Assembly: GCF_004565475.1 (NCBI RefSeq)
Contig: NZ_SRHX01000006.1
Location: 119,473 to 183,472 of the forward strand
Source: Lonepinella koalarum
Lineage (GTDB): Bacteria > Pseudomonadota > Gammaproteobacteria > Enterobacterales > Pasteurellaceae
Length of the DNA: 64,000 nucleotides
Reading direction: 5' to 3'
Position 1 is the stretch's first letter. Every line of letters starts with the position of its first letter. Both the position numbers and the translations under genes were made by a program. Shown piece after piece: positions 10,056-21,476 of this stretch. Below the pieces are notes generated by a model. The model saw nothing but the letters and a program-made list of their open reading frames with translations, was not told where the DNA came from and did no database searches.

Positions 10056-11519
10056 TTACCACCAACCCAATAATTTCATCCAAGCTCCACCTAGCCCAAA
10101 CCAAATAATGAGAGAAAAAATAGACATAATAAAACTCACACTCCACCATTGTCCAGCAGAGTTATAACCTGAACCAAATAATGCGGGTCCTGGACCACCA
10201 GCATATTGAGTAAGGCTCATTGATAAAGTTGATGTATAACCTAGACCAACCGCTGCAAGCATCGGTGGTGTACCTACAGCAATTGCTGCTGCTAAAAAGG
10301 CTAAGTACATTGCTGAAATATGTGCCATGGCAGATGCAAAGAAATAACGTGTATAAAAATAAACCAACACCAAGATTGTAAATGCAACAGGCCAACTAAA
10401 GGAACCTATAGACTCGGAAATATGGGTAGAAATCCACGCAATAGCACCATATTTATTTAATGCTGTAGCCATCATCACCAATACCGAAAACCAAAACATG
10501 GTATCCCATGCAGTAGTTTCTGAGACAATATTTTTCCATGTCATAATATTAGACAGTAATAAAATAGTTAATCCAATAAACGCTGAGACCGTCGCAGAAA
10601 TCCCAAATGCTAAATCCCCGACTGTCCAAAGGAATAATAATAAAATAAAATCAAGTGCTAAAATCCACTCAGCTTTACTCATTTTTCCCATGTGTTTAAG
10701 TTCTTCTTTCGCCATTTCCGCCATTTTGGGAGTATGTTTTAGCTCAGGGGGATAAATCAAATATAACAAATAAGGTAAAATAAATAAACAAGCTACTCCA
10801 GGAACAATAGCGCCCAAAAACCATGTCATCCAAGAAATTTGAATTCCTTGACTTGCAGCAAGTTCAGCTATTAAAGGATTACCAGCCATAGCAGTTAAGA
10901 ACATAGTACAAACGATAGTATCAATTTGTGATACCACTAATGCTAAAAATGCACCCGCACGTTTTGCTGTCGGACCAGGTTTAGAATCATAAGCATCCGC
11001 AATAGATTGCATAATCGGATACATAATACCGCCCCCACGTGCCGATGCAGATGGAATACCAGGAGCAATAATCAAATCAGCGATAGCAATGCCGTAAGCT
11101 ACTCCCATCATACGATTACCTAATTTTTCTACAAAAAATAAGGCGATCCGTTTTCCCAATCCTGTTTTAATCACTGCACGAGATAAAAACATTGCGATCC
11201 CAATCAGCCAAATAGTGCCATTAGCAAATCCAGACAGCATTGCCACATCATCAGCTTTCGCTTTAATTGGTGTCAAACCTGTCAATCCACTGATCACTAA
11301 TGCTACTAAAGTCGCCGCTCCCATTGACATTGCTTTAGCAACAATAGCAACAATAGTGGCTACAAATAATGCCAGCATATTCCATGCCCGCACACTTAAA
11401 TCTGCTGGTGTTGGTATGACCCAAATCAACAAGCCCACCAATACTGCTATACCTAATCCCTTAGGATTAAAGCCCATCTTAACCTCTACCTGAGATTGAG
11501 ATAACACATTTTCTGACAT
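10056..11519 (-). CDS. DASS-family (SLC13) anion:Na+ symporter or dicarboxylate exchanger
   Basis: Inner-membrane carrier of the divalent-anion:sodium symporter family, 487 residues with about 12 to 14 membrane segments. The family segment ASARGGGIMYPIMQ lies near residue 160 and the C-terminal YFFASAMAHISAMY region near 390. Relatives transport citrate, 2-oxoglutarate, malate, tartrate or succinate. No neighbouring catabolic gene points to one substrate, so no symbol is given. It is a single gene. Confidence 0.85.
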   Translation of the reverse strand: MSENVLSQSQVEVKMGFNPKGLGIAVLVGLLIWVIPTPADLSVRAWNMLALFVATIVAIVAKAMSMGAATLVALVISGLTGLTPIKAKADDVAMLSGFANGTIWLIGIAMFLSRAVIKTGLGKRIALFFVEKLGNRMMGVAYGIAIADLIIAPGIPSASARGGGIMYPIMQSIADAYDSKPGPTAKRAGAFLALVVSQIDTIVCTMFLTAMAGNPLIAELAASQGIQISWMTWFLGAIVPGVACLFILPYLLYLIYPPELKHTPKMAEMAKEELKHMGKMSKAEWILALDFILLLFLWTVGDLAFGISATVSAFIGLTILLLSNIMTWKNIVSETTAWDTMFWFSVLVMMATALNKYGAIAWISTHISESIGSFSWPVAFTILVLVYFYTRYFFASAMAHISAMYLAFLAAAIAVGTPPMLAAVGLGYTSTLSMSLTQYAGGPGPALFGSGYNSAGQWWSVSFIMSIFSLIIWFGLGGAWMKLLGWW

Positions 11520-11619
11520 TTTTACTCCGGAATAATATAATATTAAAAGAAAAGTTCGTTAAAAATATCGTACTTTACTATCTCCAAGAATAAAAGCACG
11601 GTTATTTTTGTAAAAGCTT

Positions 11620-13131
11620 CTAACGTTCGTTATGAATTTCTAAATTCGTTGCATCTTTCTCACGTTTTGTTTTCGCTTTATCATTGCGTTTCTCAGCGAT
11701 CTTATCTAAATATTCAGGTGTAATATCACCCGTAATATATTTGCCCGTAAAGACCGACGCATCAAATTCACGAATATTTGGATTTTCCTGTTGAATAGAA
11801 ATTTGTAATGCTTCAAGATCTTGGAAAATTAACCCATCTACGCCAATTAATTTGGCAATCTCATCAACATTACGACCATACGCAATTAATTCATTTTTGG
11901 TCGGCATATCAATACCATATACATTTGGATAACGAATCTCAGGGGCTGCCGATGCAAAATAAATTTTATTTGCACCAGCGGAACGAGCCATATCCACAAT
12001 TTGTTCTGAAGTCGTGCCACGTACAATAGAGTCATCCACTAAAAGCACATTTTTACCTTTAAATTCTGCCGAAATCGTATTGAGTTTACGACGTACCGCA
12101 CTCACTCGTTGCGTTTGTCCCGGCATAATAAAAGTACGACCCACATAACGATTTTTTACAAAACCTTGACGATATGGTTTGCCTAACACATTCGAAATTC
12201 GTAACGCAATGTCATTTGACGTTTCAGGTACAGGAATGACCACATCAATATCAATATTCTTCCATTCCCGTGCAATTTTCTGCCCTAAACGCTCCCCCAT
12301 ATGCACACGTGCAGCATACACGGATACACCATCAATAGTGCTATCCGGACGAGCAAAATACACATATTCAAAAATGCAAGGGGTTAATTTAGTCTCATCG
12401 GCACAGATTTCACTAAACAGTTGACCATCAAAAGTGACATAAATTGCCTCCCCCGGTTTCACATCTCGTACAAATTCATAGCCAACTGTGTCTAATGCCA
12501 CCGTTTCAGAAGCAAACATATAGTCTATTTTGCCATTTTCTTCACGTTGACCAAGTACTAATGGACGAATGCCATTTGGATCACGAAATGCCACTAAACC
12601 ATGCCCGATAATCATTGCCACACAGGCATAGGCTCCACGGATATCCTTATTGGTAGCTCGAATTGAAGAAAATATATCCTGCGGAGCGAGGGTTTCTTTA
12701 TCAATATGATCAATGTGATGAGCAAGAATATTAAGCAAGGCTTCGGAATCAGAGTTAGTGTTAACATGGCGACGTGCTAATTTATATAATTTATCTTTAA
12801 GCTGATCTGAATTGGTTAAATTACCATTATGCACTAAAGCCAAGCCATAAGGCGAATTAACATAAAATGGTTGTGCTTCTGATACATTAGAACTACCGGC
12901 TGTAGGATAACGAACATGTCCAATACCTGCATTACCTTGCAAACGTTGCATATGTACTTGTTGGAACACATCACTGACTAAGCCATTTGCTTTACGTAAG
13001 CGAAAACAATTTTCATCATCAACGGTGACAATCCCGGTGGCATCCTGACCACGGTGTTGTAACACCATCAAGGCATCATAAATTGACTGATTAACAGGGC
13101 TTTGAGAAACAATACCGACGATACCACACAT
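11620..13131 (-). CDS. purF: Amidophosphoribosyltransferase
   Basis: Catalyses the first step of purine synthesis: PRPP plus glutamine gives phosphoribosylamine. It has 503 residues and starts MCGIVGIV, so Cys2 becomes the N-terminal nucleophile of the glutaminase domain after Met removal. The phosphoribosyltransferase domain carries the PRPP motif [14 protein letters not shown] near residue 365. It is downstream of cvpA with a 17-base gap, the same order as in Escherichia coli. No clear terminator was found downstream. Confidence 0.97.
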   Translation of the reverse strand: MCGIVGIVSQSPVNQSIYDALMVLQHRGQDATGIVTVDDENCFRLRKANGLVSDVFQQVHMQRLQGNAGIGHVRYPTAGSSNVSEAQPFYVNSPYGLALVHNGNLTNSDQLKDKLYKLARRHVNTNSDSEALLNILAHHIDHIDKETLAPQDIFSSIRATNKDIRGAYACVAMIIGHGLVAFRDPNGIRPLVLGQREENGKIDYMFASETVALDTVGYEFVRDVKPGEAIYVTFDGQLFSEICADETKLTPCIFEYVYFARPDSTIDGVSVYAARVHMGERLGQKIAREWKNIDIDVVIPVPETSNDIALRISNVLGKPYRQGFVKNRYVGRTFIMPGQTQRVSAVRRKLNTISAEFKGKNVLLVDDSIVRGTTSEQIVDMARSAGANKIYFASAAPEIRYPNVYGIDMPTKNELIAYGRNVDEIAKLIGVDGLIFQDLEALQISIQQENPNIREFDASVFTGKYITGDITPEYLDKIAEKRNDKAKTKREKDATNLEIHNER

Positions 13132-13145
13132 TTACTATTATCCTT

Positions 13146-13649
13146 TTATTTCACTGGAATTAAGGTTGAATTTAAAAAACTGGAGTTTGCTTGTAACTGT
13201 TGGAAAAACCATTCCACCACAAAACCAAAGTGCGGTATTAATTGGGAAGATTTCCACGCTTCACTTTGCTTAAAGTTAGTAAAGGTATCCACAAAAAATA
13301 ACAAGGCAGCGACAATTAATACCCCCCGTAAAAAACCGAAACAAGCTCCCAACACTCTATCGGTACCAGATAAACCTGTTTTATCCACTAGCTGCGAAAT
13401 AACATAATTTACAATGCCTCCGACAATTAACGTTAACACAAATAGCACGCCAATAGCTACACCATTGCGGATATATTCAGATTCAATTTGAGTTAATAAA
13501 TTGGCTAAATAAGGATAAAATTGACTGGCTACGATAAATGCAATAATCCAACTGGCTAAAGAAAGTACTTCTCGAACAAACCCACGTAATAAGCTAACAA
13601 TAATAGAAAAAGCAATAATACCAATAATAATATAATCAATCACCGACAT
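13146..13649 (-). CDS. cvpA: CvpA family membrane protein
   Basis: Inner-membrane protein first named for its effect on colicin V production. The role is not settled and this is no evidence for a bacteriocin here. About 167 residues with four membrane segments; the N-terminus VIDYIIIGIIAFSIIVSLL and RGFVREVLSL match the family closely. I chose the ATG at 13649 because the homologous region starts there; an in-frame GTG at 13682 would add 11 residues. It is co-directional with purF. Confidence 0.88.
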   Translation of the reverse strand: MSVIDYIIIGIIAFSIIVSLLRGFVREVLSLASWIIAFIVASQFYPYLANLLTQIESEYIRNGVAIGVLFVLTLIVGGIVNYVISQLVDKTGLSGTDRVLGACFGFLRGVLIVAALLFFVDTFTNFKQSEAWKSSQLIPHFGFVVEWFFQQLQANSSFLNSTLIPVK

Positions 13650-13720
13650 AACAATCTCAAAAACAGAGGAAAATAACGTCACTATTCTACCGAAAAATCA
13701 TATAAAAGAAAACGATTGCT

Positions 13721-14161
13721 TTAAATATCTTGCCAGAACGTATCGGATAAATACTGGTTGGCTTTGTTGAGTAAAAAGGCTAAATCTTGATAAGTCGGAT
13801 TTTTCGGTAATGGTAAGGCTATCCCTTTTTTCTCAAGCTGCTCAGAAATTTGCTGAAATTTCACCGCGGTTTGCTTAGGCAATGTTGTTTGGGAACGTTT
13901 GCCTAGCCAGTATAAACCTTGTAACGGTATGCAAAGGGCAAATAATGCCGTTAGCACGGCTGCCGCTAACCCAACGTGGCTATGTGGCACGAAAAATTGT
14001 TGCCAGACGATAGCGAACACCGCGATAAAAGGCATTAGGGTTTGGGCAAATTTAGTGGCTTTAATAATGCGGTTTTCGGGGAATATTTGGTTGAGTTTTG
14101 GGTGAAGAATCCAAGTTTTTTGGTAGGTTTGACCTTGTTGTAGTGTTTTGAATAATGTCAT
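13721..14161 (-). CDS. yfbV: UPF0208 membrane protein YfbV
   Basis: Conserved small membrane protein of 146 residues with two membrane helices in the middle (about 38-60 and 65-90). The N-terminal QGQTYQKTW and the segments ENRIIKATK and GLYWLGKRS match YfbV. In enterobacteria it has been linked to keeping macrodomain boundaries of the chromosome; that role is only inferred here. A large stem-loop repeat lies upstream. Confidence 0.85.
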   Translation of the reverse strand: MTLFKTLQQGQTYQKTWILHPKLNQIFPENRIIKATKFAQTLMPFIAVFAIVWQQFFVPHSHVGLAAAVLTALFALCIPLQGLYWLGKRSQTTLPKQTAVKFQQISEQLEKKGIALPLPKNPTYQDLAFLLNKANQYLSDTFWQDI

Positions 14162-14189
14162 TTTTTTCTTTTTATTACAATCTTTTATT

Positions 14190-14400
14190 GTTTTTAAATC
14201 GGGTTTCGCCGATGGCGACTTACTTTTTCTTTACTCGTATAAAGAAAAAGTAAGCAAAAAGAAAACACGCCCCAACCTTGCCTTGTTTCCTGAAAATAGT
14301 TTAATTTGCTTAACGGAAAATGGCTGAACGCGCTTCGCTCAGACAGACGCCATTTCCCTACAAATTAAACTATTTTCAGGCGGCAAACATGGGGACCCCA
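14190..14400. repeat. Composite intergenic stem-loop repeat
   Basis: Two perfect inverted repeats lie in tandem. The first has 14-bp arms at 14219-14232 and 14241-14254 with an 8-base loop (arm CTTACTTTTTCTTT). The second has 20-bp arms at 14289-14308 and 14361-14380 around a 52-base spacer that itself folds further (GGAAAATGGC against GCCATTTCC). There is no reading frame. It resembles the scattered REP/MITE-type intergenic repeats of Pasteurellaceae, but no other copy is in this window. Confidence 0.75.
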
Positions 14401-14418
14401 TTTTGTTAGAGTATTATT

Positions 14419-17025
14419 TTATTTTTTCCGCTCAACCCAATGCTTACCATCAAAATCAACCATCCATTTAGTCTGCTTTCCATTCACTTCCGATGTCACA
14501 TATTGGCGTTTTTCCTTACGGCTAAACCGCACAATCGTATCATTGCCATCTGGATCTTGCGTGGGTGCATCTGCCAAATATTTCAACTTGTCGGGTAAAC
14601 GATCACGATATAAGGCTAATTCGGCGACCTTTGGTGCTCTTGTTTCACGAGATTTCGGGAAATTATGTGCTGACATAAATACCCCACTTGCACCATCACG
14701 CAATACAAAATAAGCATCAGATTTTTCACATTTCAATTCAGGGAAATGAGTAGGTTCTTCTTTCGGTGGAGCCACATCGCCATTTTTTAGAATTTTTCGG
14801 GTGTTATCACATTGGGTACAAGCCATATATTTACCAAAACGACCTAATTTTAAGTGCATATCTGCACCGCATTTGTCGCATTCAACTACTGGACCATCGT
14901 AGCCTTTGATTTTGAAACTACCCTGCTCAATAATATAACCATCACAATTTGGGTTGTTACCACAAATATGTAATTTACGCTGCGGATCAATTAAATAACT
15001 ATCCATTGCGGAATCACATTTCGGACAACGTTTACGAGCAATCAAGGCTTTAGCTTCACTTTCGCTATCTAACACGTTTAATAATTCAGCTTCTGGAATT
15101 AAATTCACGGTGGTTTTACAACGTTCTTTTGGTGATAAAGCATAACCAGTACAACCTAAAAATACCCCCGTACTTGCGGTACGAATTGCCATTTTACGCC
15201 CACAGGTTGGACAAACAATATCCGTTTCCACTAAGCTATTCGGTTTCATTCCCCCCTCAAGCTCATTTAATTCCGCCGTGCTTAATTGTTCAGAGAAATC
15301 TTTAAAGAATTGATTTAACTCTGTTTTCCAGTTTTTGCTACCACTCGCAATTTGGTCTAATACATCTTCCATATTTGCTGTGAAATCATAATTCATCAAT
15401 TCACTGAAAGATTGATTTAAACGATCGGTGACAATTTCCCCCATTTTTTCGGCATAAAAACGGCGGTTTTCGGTACGAACATAGCCACGCTCTTGAATAG
15501 TAGAAATAATCGTTGCATAAGTGGAAGGACGACCAATACCTCGTTTTTCTAACTCTTTTACTAAGGACGCTTCCGTAAAACGAGCTGGCGGTTTGGTAAA
15601 ATGCTGACTTGGTAACACCTCGTTTAATTTAAGCTTATCTTGCACATTCACCGCTGGTAATTCTTGATCCTCTGGTGATTTGGCTAATTGTGGTAAAACC
15701 TTTGTCCAACCATCAAAACGTAAAATTCGCCCTTTTGCCTTTAATTCATAATCTCCCGCCGTTACGGTTAATGTGGTGCTGTCATATTGAGCTTGTGGCA
15801 TTTGACAAGCCACAAACTGTCGCCAAATTAAATCATATAAACGTTCAGCATCTTTTTCCATACCAGATAAATGAGTGGCTAATACATTTACATCAGAGGG
15901 ACGAATTGCTTCGTGTGCTTCTTGAGCATTATCTTTACTTGAATAGAAATTCGGCTTGTTTGGTAAATAATTTTCGCCAAACTGATTTTCAATATAATGC
16001 CGCACCATATTTAGCGCATCTTGGCTTAAGTTCGTGCTATCAGTACGCATATAAGTAATGTAACCCGCTTCATACAAGCGTTGTGCCAACATCATGGTTT
16101 TTTTGACGCTAAAATTCAGCCTGGTACTGGCTGATTGTTGTAACGTGGAAGTAATAAACGGCGGTCGTGCTTTTGATGTTGTTGGTTTAGTTTCTAAATC
16201 AGATACAATCAATTCAGATTTTTGTAAAAAATCCACCGCACTTTGCGCTTGTTGCTCATTTTTCGGTTCAAATTTTTTGCCTTTAAGTGCGGTGACATCT
16301 AAACGAATTTTTTGTTTTTTCGCCGTTTGTGTATCCACGGCAACTTGCCAAAATTCTTCAGGTAAAAATGCCTTAATTTCTCGTTCACGCTCCACTAATA
16401 ATTTCACCGCAACCGATTGCACACGACCAGCAGATAAACCTCGCGCGACTTTTTTCCAAAGCAATGGTGACACCATAAAGCCTACCACACGATCTAAAAA
16501 ACGGCGCGTTTGTTGAGCATTCACTCGGTCTAAATTTAAATGTTCTGGTTTTTCAAAGGCTTGTTTAATCGCATTCTTGGTAATCTCATTAAATACCACT
16601 CGACTAAAACGTGCATCATCCCCCCCAATGACTTCGCGTAAATGCCACGCAATCGCTTCCCCCTCTCTATCCAAGTCGGTAGCAAGATAAATATGATCCG
16701 CTTTTTGGGCTAAAGATTTTAATTCTGCCACCACTTTTTCCTTACCGGGTAAAATCTGGTAATTCGCTTTCCAGCCATGATAAGGATCAATCCCCATTCG
16801 TTTAACCAAGGCATTCTTTTCTTTTTCTGCTTTAATATTTGCCTTTTCTTCAATGCTTAATCCTTTGGTAGAAATCGGTTTTGCTTTTTCGCCAGTGACT
16901 GTCCCAGTAGTAGGTAAATCACGGATATGCCCCACACTGGATTTCACTACATAGTTACTCCCCAAATATTTATTGATGGTTTTCGCTTTGGCTGGCGATT
17001 CCACAATAACTAACGATTTACTCAT
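14419..17025 (-). CDS. topA: DNA topoisomerase I
   Basis: Type IA topoisomerase that relaxes negative supercoils. It has 868 residues. The TOPRIM domain is at the N-terminus ([12 protein letters not shown], then [13 protein letters not shown] near 110), and the catalytic Tyr lies in [13 protein letters not shown] near 325. Three C4 zinc ribbons follow from about residue 600, starting [16 protein letters not shown] and CDKCGADM. A basic C-terminal tail ends the protein. It is monocistronic and divergent from the LysR gene. Confidence 0.97.
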   Translation of the reverse strand: MSKSLVIVESPAKAKTINKYLGSNYVVKSSVGHIRDLPTTGTVTGEKAKPISTKGLSIEEKANIKAEKEKNALVKRMGIDPYHGWKANYQILPGKEKVVAELKSLAQKADHIYLATDLDREGEAIAWHLREVIGGDDARFSRVVFNEITKNAIKQAFEKPEHLNLDRVNAQQTRRFLDRVVGFMVSPLLWKKVARGLSAGRVQSVAVKLLVEREREIKAFLPEEFWQVAVDTQTAKKQKIRLDVTALKGKKFEPKNEQQAQSAVDFLQKSELIVSDLETKPTTSKARPPFITSTLQQSASTRLNFSVKKTMMLAQRLYEAGYITYMRTDSTNLSQDALNMVRHYIENQFGENYLPNKPNFYSSKDNAQEAHEAIRPSDVNVLATHLSGMEKDAERLYDLIWRQFVACQMPQAQYDSTTLTVTAGDYELKAKGRILRFDGWTKVLPQLAKSPEDQELPAVNVQDKLKLNEVLPSQHFTKPPARFTEASLVKELEKRGIGRPSTYATIISTIQERGYVRTENRRFYAEKMGEIVTDRLNQSFSELMNYDFTANMEDVLDQIASGSKNWKTELNQFFKDFSEQLSTAELNELEGGMKPNSLVETDIVCPTCGRKMAIRTASTGVFLGCTGYALSPKERCKTTVNLIPEAELLNVLDSESEAKALIARKRCPKCDSAMDSYLIDPQRKLHICGNNPNCDGYIIEQGSFKIKGYDGPVVECDKCGADMHLKLGRFGKYMACTQCDNTRKILKNGDVAPPKEEPTHFPELKCEKSDAYFVLRDGASGVFMSAHNFPKSRETRAPKVAELALYRDRLPDKLKYLADAPTQDPDGNDTIVRFSRKEKRQYVTSEVNGKQTKWMVDFDGKHWVERKK

Positions 17026-17125
17026 ATTTAAATACCTAATTTTGTATAATTTGTGTAAAATTCTTTTTTTATATTGCCTAAGGAATAGTTACTAGGTCAA
17101 CCATTTTTTTTCAAAAGGATGCTAA

Positions 17126-18022
17126 ATGGATAAACTAAATGCAATTTCAGTCTTCTGCAAGGTTATTGAAACCCAAAGTTTCACCCAAACCGCCCAACTT
17201 GAAAATATTTCCGTTGCCATGGTAAGTAAATTAGTCGCTCAACTGGAAGAACATTTACAAACTCGATTATTACATCGTACCACCCGAAAAATATCGCCTA
17301 CCGAAGCTGGTTTAGTTTATTATCAACATTGTCAACCTATACTGACGGAATTAAATGAAGCAGATGCCAGTATTAGTGACTTATCCTCTTCATTACAAGG
17401 CAATTTACTGGTTTCTGTACCGATGGACTTTGGTTTACGTTTTATTGCCCCGAATTTAGCTGAATTTGCCAAAATCAATCCTAATTTGCACATTGAAATT
17501 GACTTTAGTGATCGCCGCGTTGATCTGATGTCCGAAGGCTATGATTTAGCCTTACGCATCGGCAATCTACAAGACAGTTCTTTAGTAGCCAAAAAACTCG
17601 CTACTACCACCATGCATTTTGTCGCATCACCCGATTATCTTGCTAAACAGGGCAGTCCCCAAACACCCACTGAACTCCAATCCCATGATTGTTTATTATA
17701 TAAAGCCACTGGCAGTCAAATATATTGGGAATTTACGGATGACGACGGCAAAGTAGAACGCATTAAAATGCAATCAAAATTAGTGTCTAACAATGGTTTA
17801 ACGCTGGTTGAAATGGCTAAAGCTGGCTTAGGTATTATTAATCAACCTTATTTTTTAATTGAAAAAGAGTTAGCCACTGGAGAATTAGTAGAAGTATTAA
17901 CCCACTACAAACGACAAACGGTAGATCTCCATGCTATTTACCCACACCGTCGATATTTAAGTGCAAAAGTGAAAGCTTTTATTAATTTTTTACAAGGATT
18001 AAATTTAGGTAAACTCCGCTAA
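17126..18022 (+). CDS. LysR-family transcriptional regulator
   Basis: 298 residues. The N-terminal winged helix-turn-helix (about 5-62) includes SFTQTAQLENISVAMVSK and LLHRTTRKISPTEAG, followed by a periplasmic-binding-fold effector domain with FSDRRVDLMSEGYDLALRIG near 135. This pattern is close to the AaeR/DmlR-like subgroup. It is divergent from topA and convergent with rnm, overlapping the latter's end by 4 bases. No adjacent enzyme or transporter suggests a target, so effector and regulon are unknown. Confidence 0.88.
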   Translation: MDKLNAISVFCKVIETQSFTQTAQLENISVAMVSKLVAQLEEHLQTRLLHRTTRKISPTEAGLVYYQHCQPILTELNEADASISDLSSSLQGNLLVSVPMDFGLRFIAPNLAEFAKINPNLHIEIDFSDRRVDLMSEGYDLALRIGNLQDSSLVAKKLATTTMHFVASPDYLAKQGSPQTPTELQSHDCLLYKATGSQIYWEFTDDDGKVERIKMQSKLVSNNGLTLVEMAKAGLGIINQPYFLIEKELATGELVEVLTHYKRQTVDLHAIYPHRRYLSAKVKAFINFLQGLNLGKLR

Positions 18023-18861
18023 CCTAATTGTGTCCAGATGGGTGTCACATTATCCGGTAATGTTAAAGATTTTCCCAACTCAATCCATGCACAAGGGAAA
18101 TGAAAGTCCGATCCGACAGAGGCTAATAAATGATGTTCTACCGCCCAACCTGCCACTAATTGACGTTGTTCTCGTGATTGTCCACAGCCAGCCACTTCAA
18201 TTGCATCACCTTGCCATTGCACAAAATCGGCCACTAATCTTTTAATCCAACGATTCGTCATATTATAACGTAATGGATGAGCCAACACTGCTAATCCTCC
18301 CGCTTGATGAATCACATTAATAGCTGTTTCAATATCTACCCAATCTGCTTTTACATAAGCCGGTTTACCCGCTGATAAATAGCGTTTAAACGCCTGAGCA
18401 TCATTAGAAACTTTACCTATTTGCACCAGAAATCTGGCATAATGCGCCCGCGTGACTTCACCACAGGCTAAGGCTTTTGCCCCTTGATAAGCATTAGGAA
18501 TGCCTATTTTTTCTAATTTTTCACCAATTTGGATTGCTCGCTGTAAACGTAATACGGCTTGCTGTGCTAAAAGAGCGGTCATTTCTGGTGAGTTTGGATT
18601 AAATCCCAAACCGACAATATGGATGCCACGTCCACTTCCTGGTTCCGTCCAGAGTGTCGAAATTTCCACCCCATTTATAAACTGAATACCTTGTTTATCG
18701 GCTTCCGCTTTTGCTTCTGCTAAACCAACAATGCTGTCATGATCACATAACGCCAATACATTTACGCCGTTTTCAACTGCTCGCCGTACTACTTCTGTTG
18801 GGCTCAATACCCCATCAGACGCTGTACTATGACAATGTAAATCATAAATTTTTTCGCTCAT
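18019..18861 (-). CDS. rnm: RNase AM, PHP-domain 5'-3' exoribonuclease
   Basis: PHP-superfamily phosphoesterase (YciV, formerly TrpH). The E. coli homologue hydrolyses 3',5'-bisphosphonucleotides and trims the 5' ends of rRNAs. 280 residues from the ATG at 18861 (MSEKIYDLH). Metal-binding motifs in order are DLHCHSTASDG, LCDHDS, NGVEIST, LAHPLRYN and SVGSDFHFP, all intact. An in-frame ATG five codons upstream is less likely. Confidence 0.9.
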   Translation of the reverse strand: MSEKIYDLHCHSTASDGVLSPTEVVRRAVENGVNVLALCDHDSIVGLAEAKAEADKQGIQFINGVEISTLWTEPGSGRGIHIVGLGFNPNSPEMTALLAQQAVLRLQRAIQIGEKLEKIGIPNAYQGAKALACGEVTRAHYARFLVQIGKVSNDAQAFKRYLSAGKPAYVKADWVDIETAINVIHQAGGLAVLAHPLRYNMTNRWIKRLVADFVQWQGDAIEVAGCGQSREQRQLVAGWAVEHHLLASVGSDFHFPCAWIELGKSLTLPDNVTPIWTQLG

Positions 18862-19127
18862 TATTCTCCCTTTCAAACGTCCAGAAAACTTTCCACTATT
18901 GCATTATCTAAGTCATTTCCTTTTTTCGACATACTTTGCTCAATACCATTTTTCTATACATTAAAATGTTTGGATGTTTTCGGTAATCTTTCGTGATTTA
19001 CGAAATAACAATTAACGACCGATTGTTTAAAGACTGAGTTGTATTTGATCATAAAAATCTACACCTTAACGAATTGATTATACGTGTAACTTTGAAAGTG
19101 TAGATTATTTATACCGCACTGGTTAAT

Positions 19128-20462
19128 TTAATTATTTTTCACTGCATTGGCAATTTCTTCTGCACATTGTTGCGCAAGTTCGCCGTCTTGGCATTCTACC
19201 ATGACTCGAATTAACGGTTCAGTGCCTGACTTACGCAATAAAATTCGACCTTTACCTGCTAAACGTTTTTCCACATCAGATGCGACAGATTTTACCTTAT
19301 CACTTTCTAACGGATTCTCTCCACCAGCAAAACGTACATTAATTAAGACTTGTGGAAATAATGGCACTGCCGTTACTAATTCATTCAAGCTTAATTTGTG
19401 TTGTACCATAGCGGTCAATACGGCTAGTGATGCAATAATGCCATCGCCTGTGGTATTTTTATCCGAGATAATAATATGCCCTGAATTTTCACCGCCGAAT
19501 TTCCAATTATTTTCCTGCATTTTTTCCAACACATAACGGTCACCTACGTTGGCTCGTAAGAATGGCACCCCTAACTGTTTTAAGGCAATTTCAAGGCTCA
19601 TATTGCTCATTAAAGTACCGACGACACCGCCTTTTAAATTACCTGAACGTAAGGCTTCACGAGCAATAATATACAGAATTTGATCGCCATCCACCTTATT
19701 ACCTAAATGATCCACCATCATAATACGATCACCGTCACCATCATAGGCTAAACCAACATCTGCTTTAGTTTCTAATACTTTGGCTTGCAAGGCTTTAATA
19801 TCTGTTGCTCCACATTTTTCATTAATATTTAAACCGTCTGGTTCGGTACCGATCTCAATCACTTCCGCCCCAAGCTCACGCATAACACTTGGTGCAATGT
19901 GATAGGTTGCACCGTTAGCACAATCTAGTACGATTTTATAACCGTCCAAACTTAATTCTGTCGGGAATGTGCCTTTACAAAATTCAATATAACGCCCTGA
20001 AGCATCATTAATACGGCTCGCCTTACCTAATTCTGCTGATGCCACACAATCCATCGGCTGATCTAACATGGCTTCAATGGCTTCTTCTACTTCATCGGGC
20101 AATTTTGTACCTTGGGCTGAGAAAAATTTAATCCCGTTATCATCATAAGGATTATGTGATGCTGAAATCACAACACCTGCTTCAGCACGGAAAGTACGAG
20201 TTAAATAAGCTACTGCTGGCGTTGGCATCGGACCAACAAACACGGCTGATAAGCCTGCTGCGGTTAACCCTGCTTCTAAAGCGGATTCCAACATATAGCC
20301 AGAAATTCGCGTGTCTTTACCAATTAATACTTTTTTAGAACCTTGTGTTGCCAACACTTTGCCTGCTGCCCAACCAAGTTTTAAGGCGAAATCTGGCGTA
20401 ATTGGGAATGTTCCCACTTTGCCACGTACGCCATCAGTACCAAAATACTTACGTTCTGCCAT
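19128..20462 (-). CDS. glmM: Phosphoglucosamine mutase
   Basis: Converts glucosamine-6-phosphate to glucosamine-1-phosphate on the route to UDP-GlcNAc, peptidoglycan and LPS. 444 residues, the usual length. The active serine is in [15 protein letters not shown] near residue 102, the Mg2+ loop is [10 protein letters not shown] near 245, and the phosphate-binding loop near the C-terminus is [12 protein letters not shown]. It is downstream of folP, as in the conserved ftsH-folP-glmM cluster. Confidence 0.97.
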   Translation of the reverse strand: MAERKYFGTDGVRGKVGTFPITPDFALKLGWAAGKVLATQGSKKVLIGKDTRISGYMLESALEAGLTAAGLSAVFVGPMPTPAVAYLTRTFRAEAGVVISASHNPYDDNGIKFFSAQGTKLPDEVEEAIEAMLDQPMDCVASAELGKASRINDASGRYIEFCKGTFPTELSLDGYKIVLDCANGATYHIAPSVMRELGAEVIEIGTEPDGLNINEKCGATDIKALQAKVLETKADVGLAYDGDGDRIMMVDHLGNKVDGDQILYIIAREALRSGNLKGGVVGTLMSNMSLEIALKQLGVPFLRANVGDRYVLEKMQENNWKFGGENSGHIIISDKNTTGDGIIASLAVLTAMVQHKLSLNELVTAVPLFPQVLINVRFAGGENPLESDKVKSVASDVEKRLAGKGRILLRKSGTEPLIRVMVECQDGELAQQCAEEIANAVKNN

Positions 20463-20537
20463 TTTTTGTTTTCCTTTTTTCTATTCTATAAAAATATTGT
20501 ATTTTCAGGCGAATACATCATCCACCCTATATAAATG

Positions 20538-21365
20538 TTACGCATTCATCATTGCTTGCCAAATTTTCAAAGCATCTGCGGTTTCTGCCACATCATGCAC
20601 TCGTAAAATAGTTGCTCCATTTTGTGCGGCTAATAACGCCCCTGTAACACTACCGATTAAACGTTGCTCCACCGTTTTGTCCAACACAGCACCTAACATT
20701 GACTTACGTGAAAGTCCTGCTAACACAGGATAACCTTGTACCGCAAAACGAGCTTGCTGTTGTAATAAGGTAAAATTATGTTGTACGGTTTTACCAAAAC
20801 CAAAGCCGACATCCCAAATCACATTTTCCGCCTTTCCGCCTTGCTGCAAAAAAAGTGCGGTGCGATTTTGCAGAAATTCCAACACGTCTTCCACCACATT
20901 TTTATAGTATGGATTCGCCTGCATTGTTCGTGGCTGCCCTTGCATGTGCATCAGACAGGTTGGCAAAGCTAATTTCACCGCCGTTGTTAAGGCATCTGGT
21001 TCTTGCAAGGCACGAATATCATTAATAATATCCATTCCCACTTTAGCACTTTCTGACATCACCATGGCTTTTGATGTATCAACTGAAATCCAGCAATCAA
21101 AGCGTTTTCGCACCGCTTCAACTAGGGGAACCACACGATCTAATTCTTCTTGTTCTGATACTTCTTGTGCATTTGGTCGAGTAGATTCACCGCCAATATC
21201 AATAATACTCGCACCAGCATTAAGCATTTTTTCCACTTGAAATAATGCTTTATCCAGTTGAAAAAACTGACCGCTATCAGAAAAAGAATCAGGGGTAAAA
21301 TTTAAAATTCCCATAATCTGGGGATGGGATAAATCTAAGACTTTATTGTTCGCTTGAAGTTTCAT
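20538..21365 (-). CDS. folP: Dihydropteroate synthase
   Basis: Condenses p-aminobenzoate with the pterin pyrophosphate to form dihydropteroate for folate; the target of sulfonamides. 275 residues from the ATG at 21365, a TIM barrel. Signatures are MGILNFTPDSFSDSG at the N-terminus, IIDIGGESTRP near 60 and the pterin-site DVGFGFGKT near 188. A GTG two codons upstream is also in frame, but the ATG matches the family start. It lies in the rlmE-ftsH-folP-glmM run. Confidence 0.96.
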   Translation of the reverse strand: MKLQANNKVLDLSHPQIMGILNFTPDSFSDSGQFFQLDKALFQVEKMLNAGASIIDIGGESTRPNAQEVSEQEELDRVVPLVEAVRKRFDCWISVDTSKAMVMSESAKVGMDIINDIRALQEPDALTTAVKLALPTCLMHMQGQPRTMQANPYYKNVVEDVLEFLQNRTALFLQQGGKAENVIWDVGFGFGKTVQHNFTLLQQQARFAVQGYPVLAGLSRKSMLGAVLDKTVEQRLIGSVTGALLAAQNGATILRVHDVAETADALKIWQAMMNA

Positions 21366-21436
21366 ATTCACTATATTAAAAATTAATATATGGCATATTA
21401 TAGCGAAATATTACGCAAATAAACAGAAAAACACAA

Positions 21437-21467
21437 AACAAAAGGGATCATAATGATCCCTTTGTTT
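21437..21467 (-). terminator. ftsH terminator
   Basis: An inverted repeat centred on the GGGATCA / TGATCCC arms, with flanking A and T runs, lies directly after the ftsH stop and before folP. Confidence 0.7.
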
Positions 21468-21476
21468 TATCTCGAA

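Noticed and set aside
13146..13649. Colicin or bacteriocin function for CvpA
   Set aside because: The name is historical; the gene is the normal purF-linked housekeeping gene and no bacteriocin gene is near.
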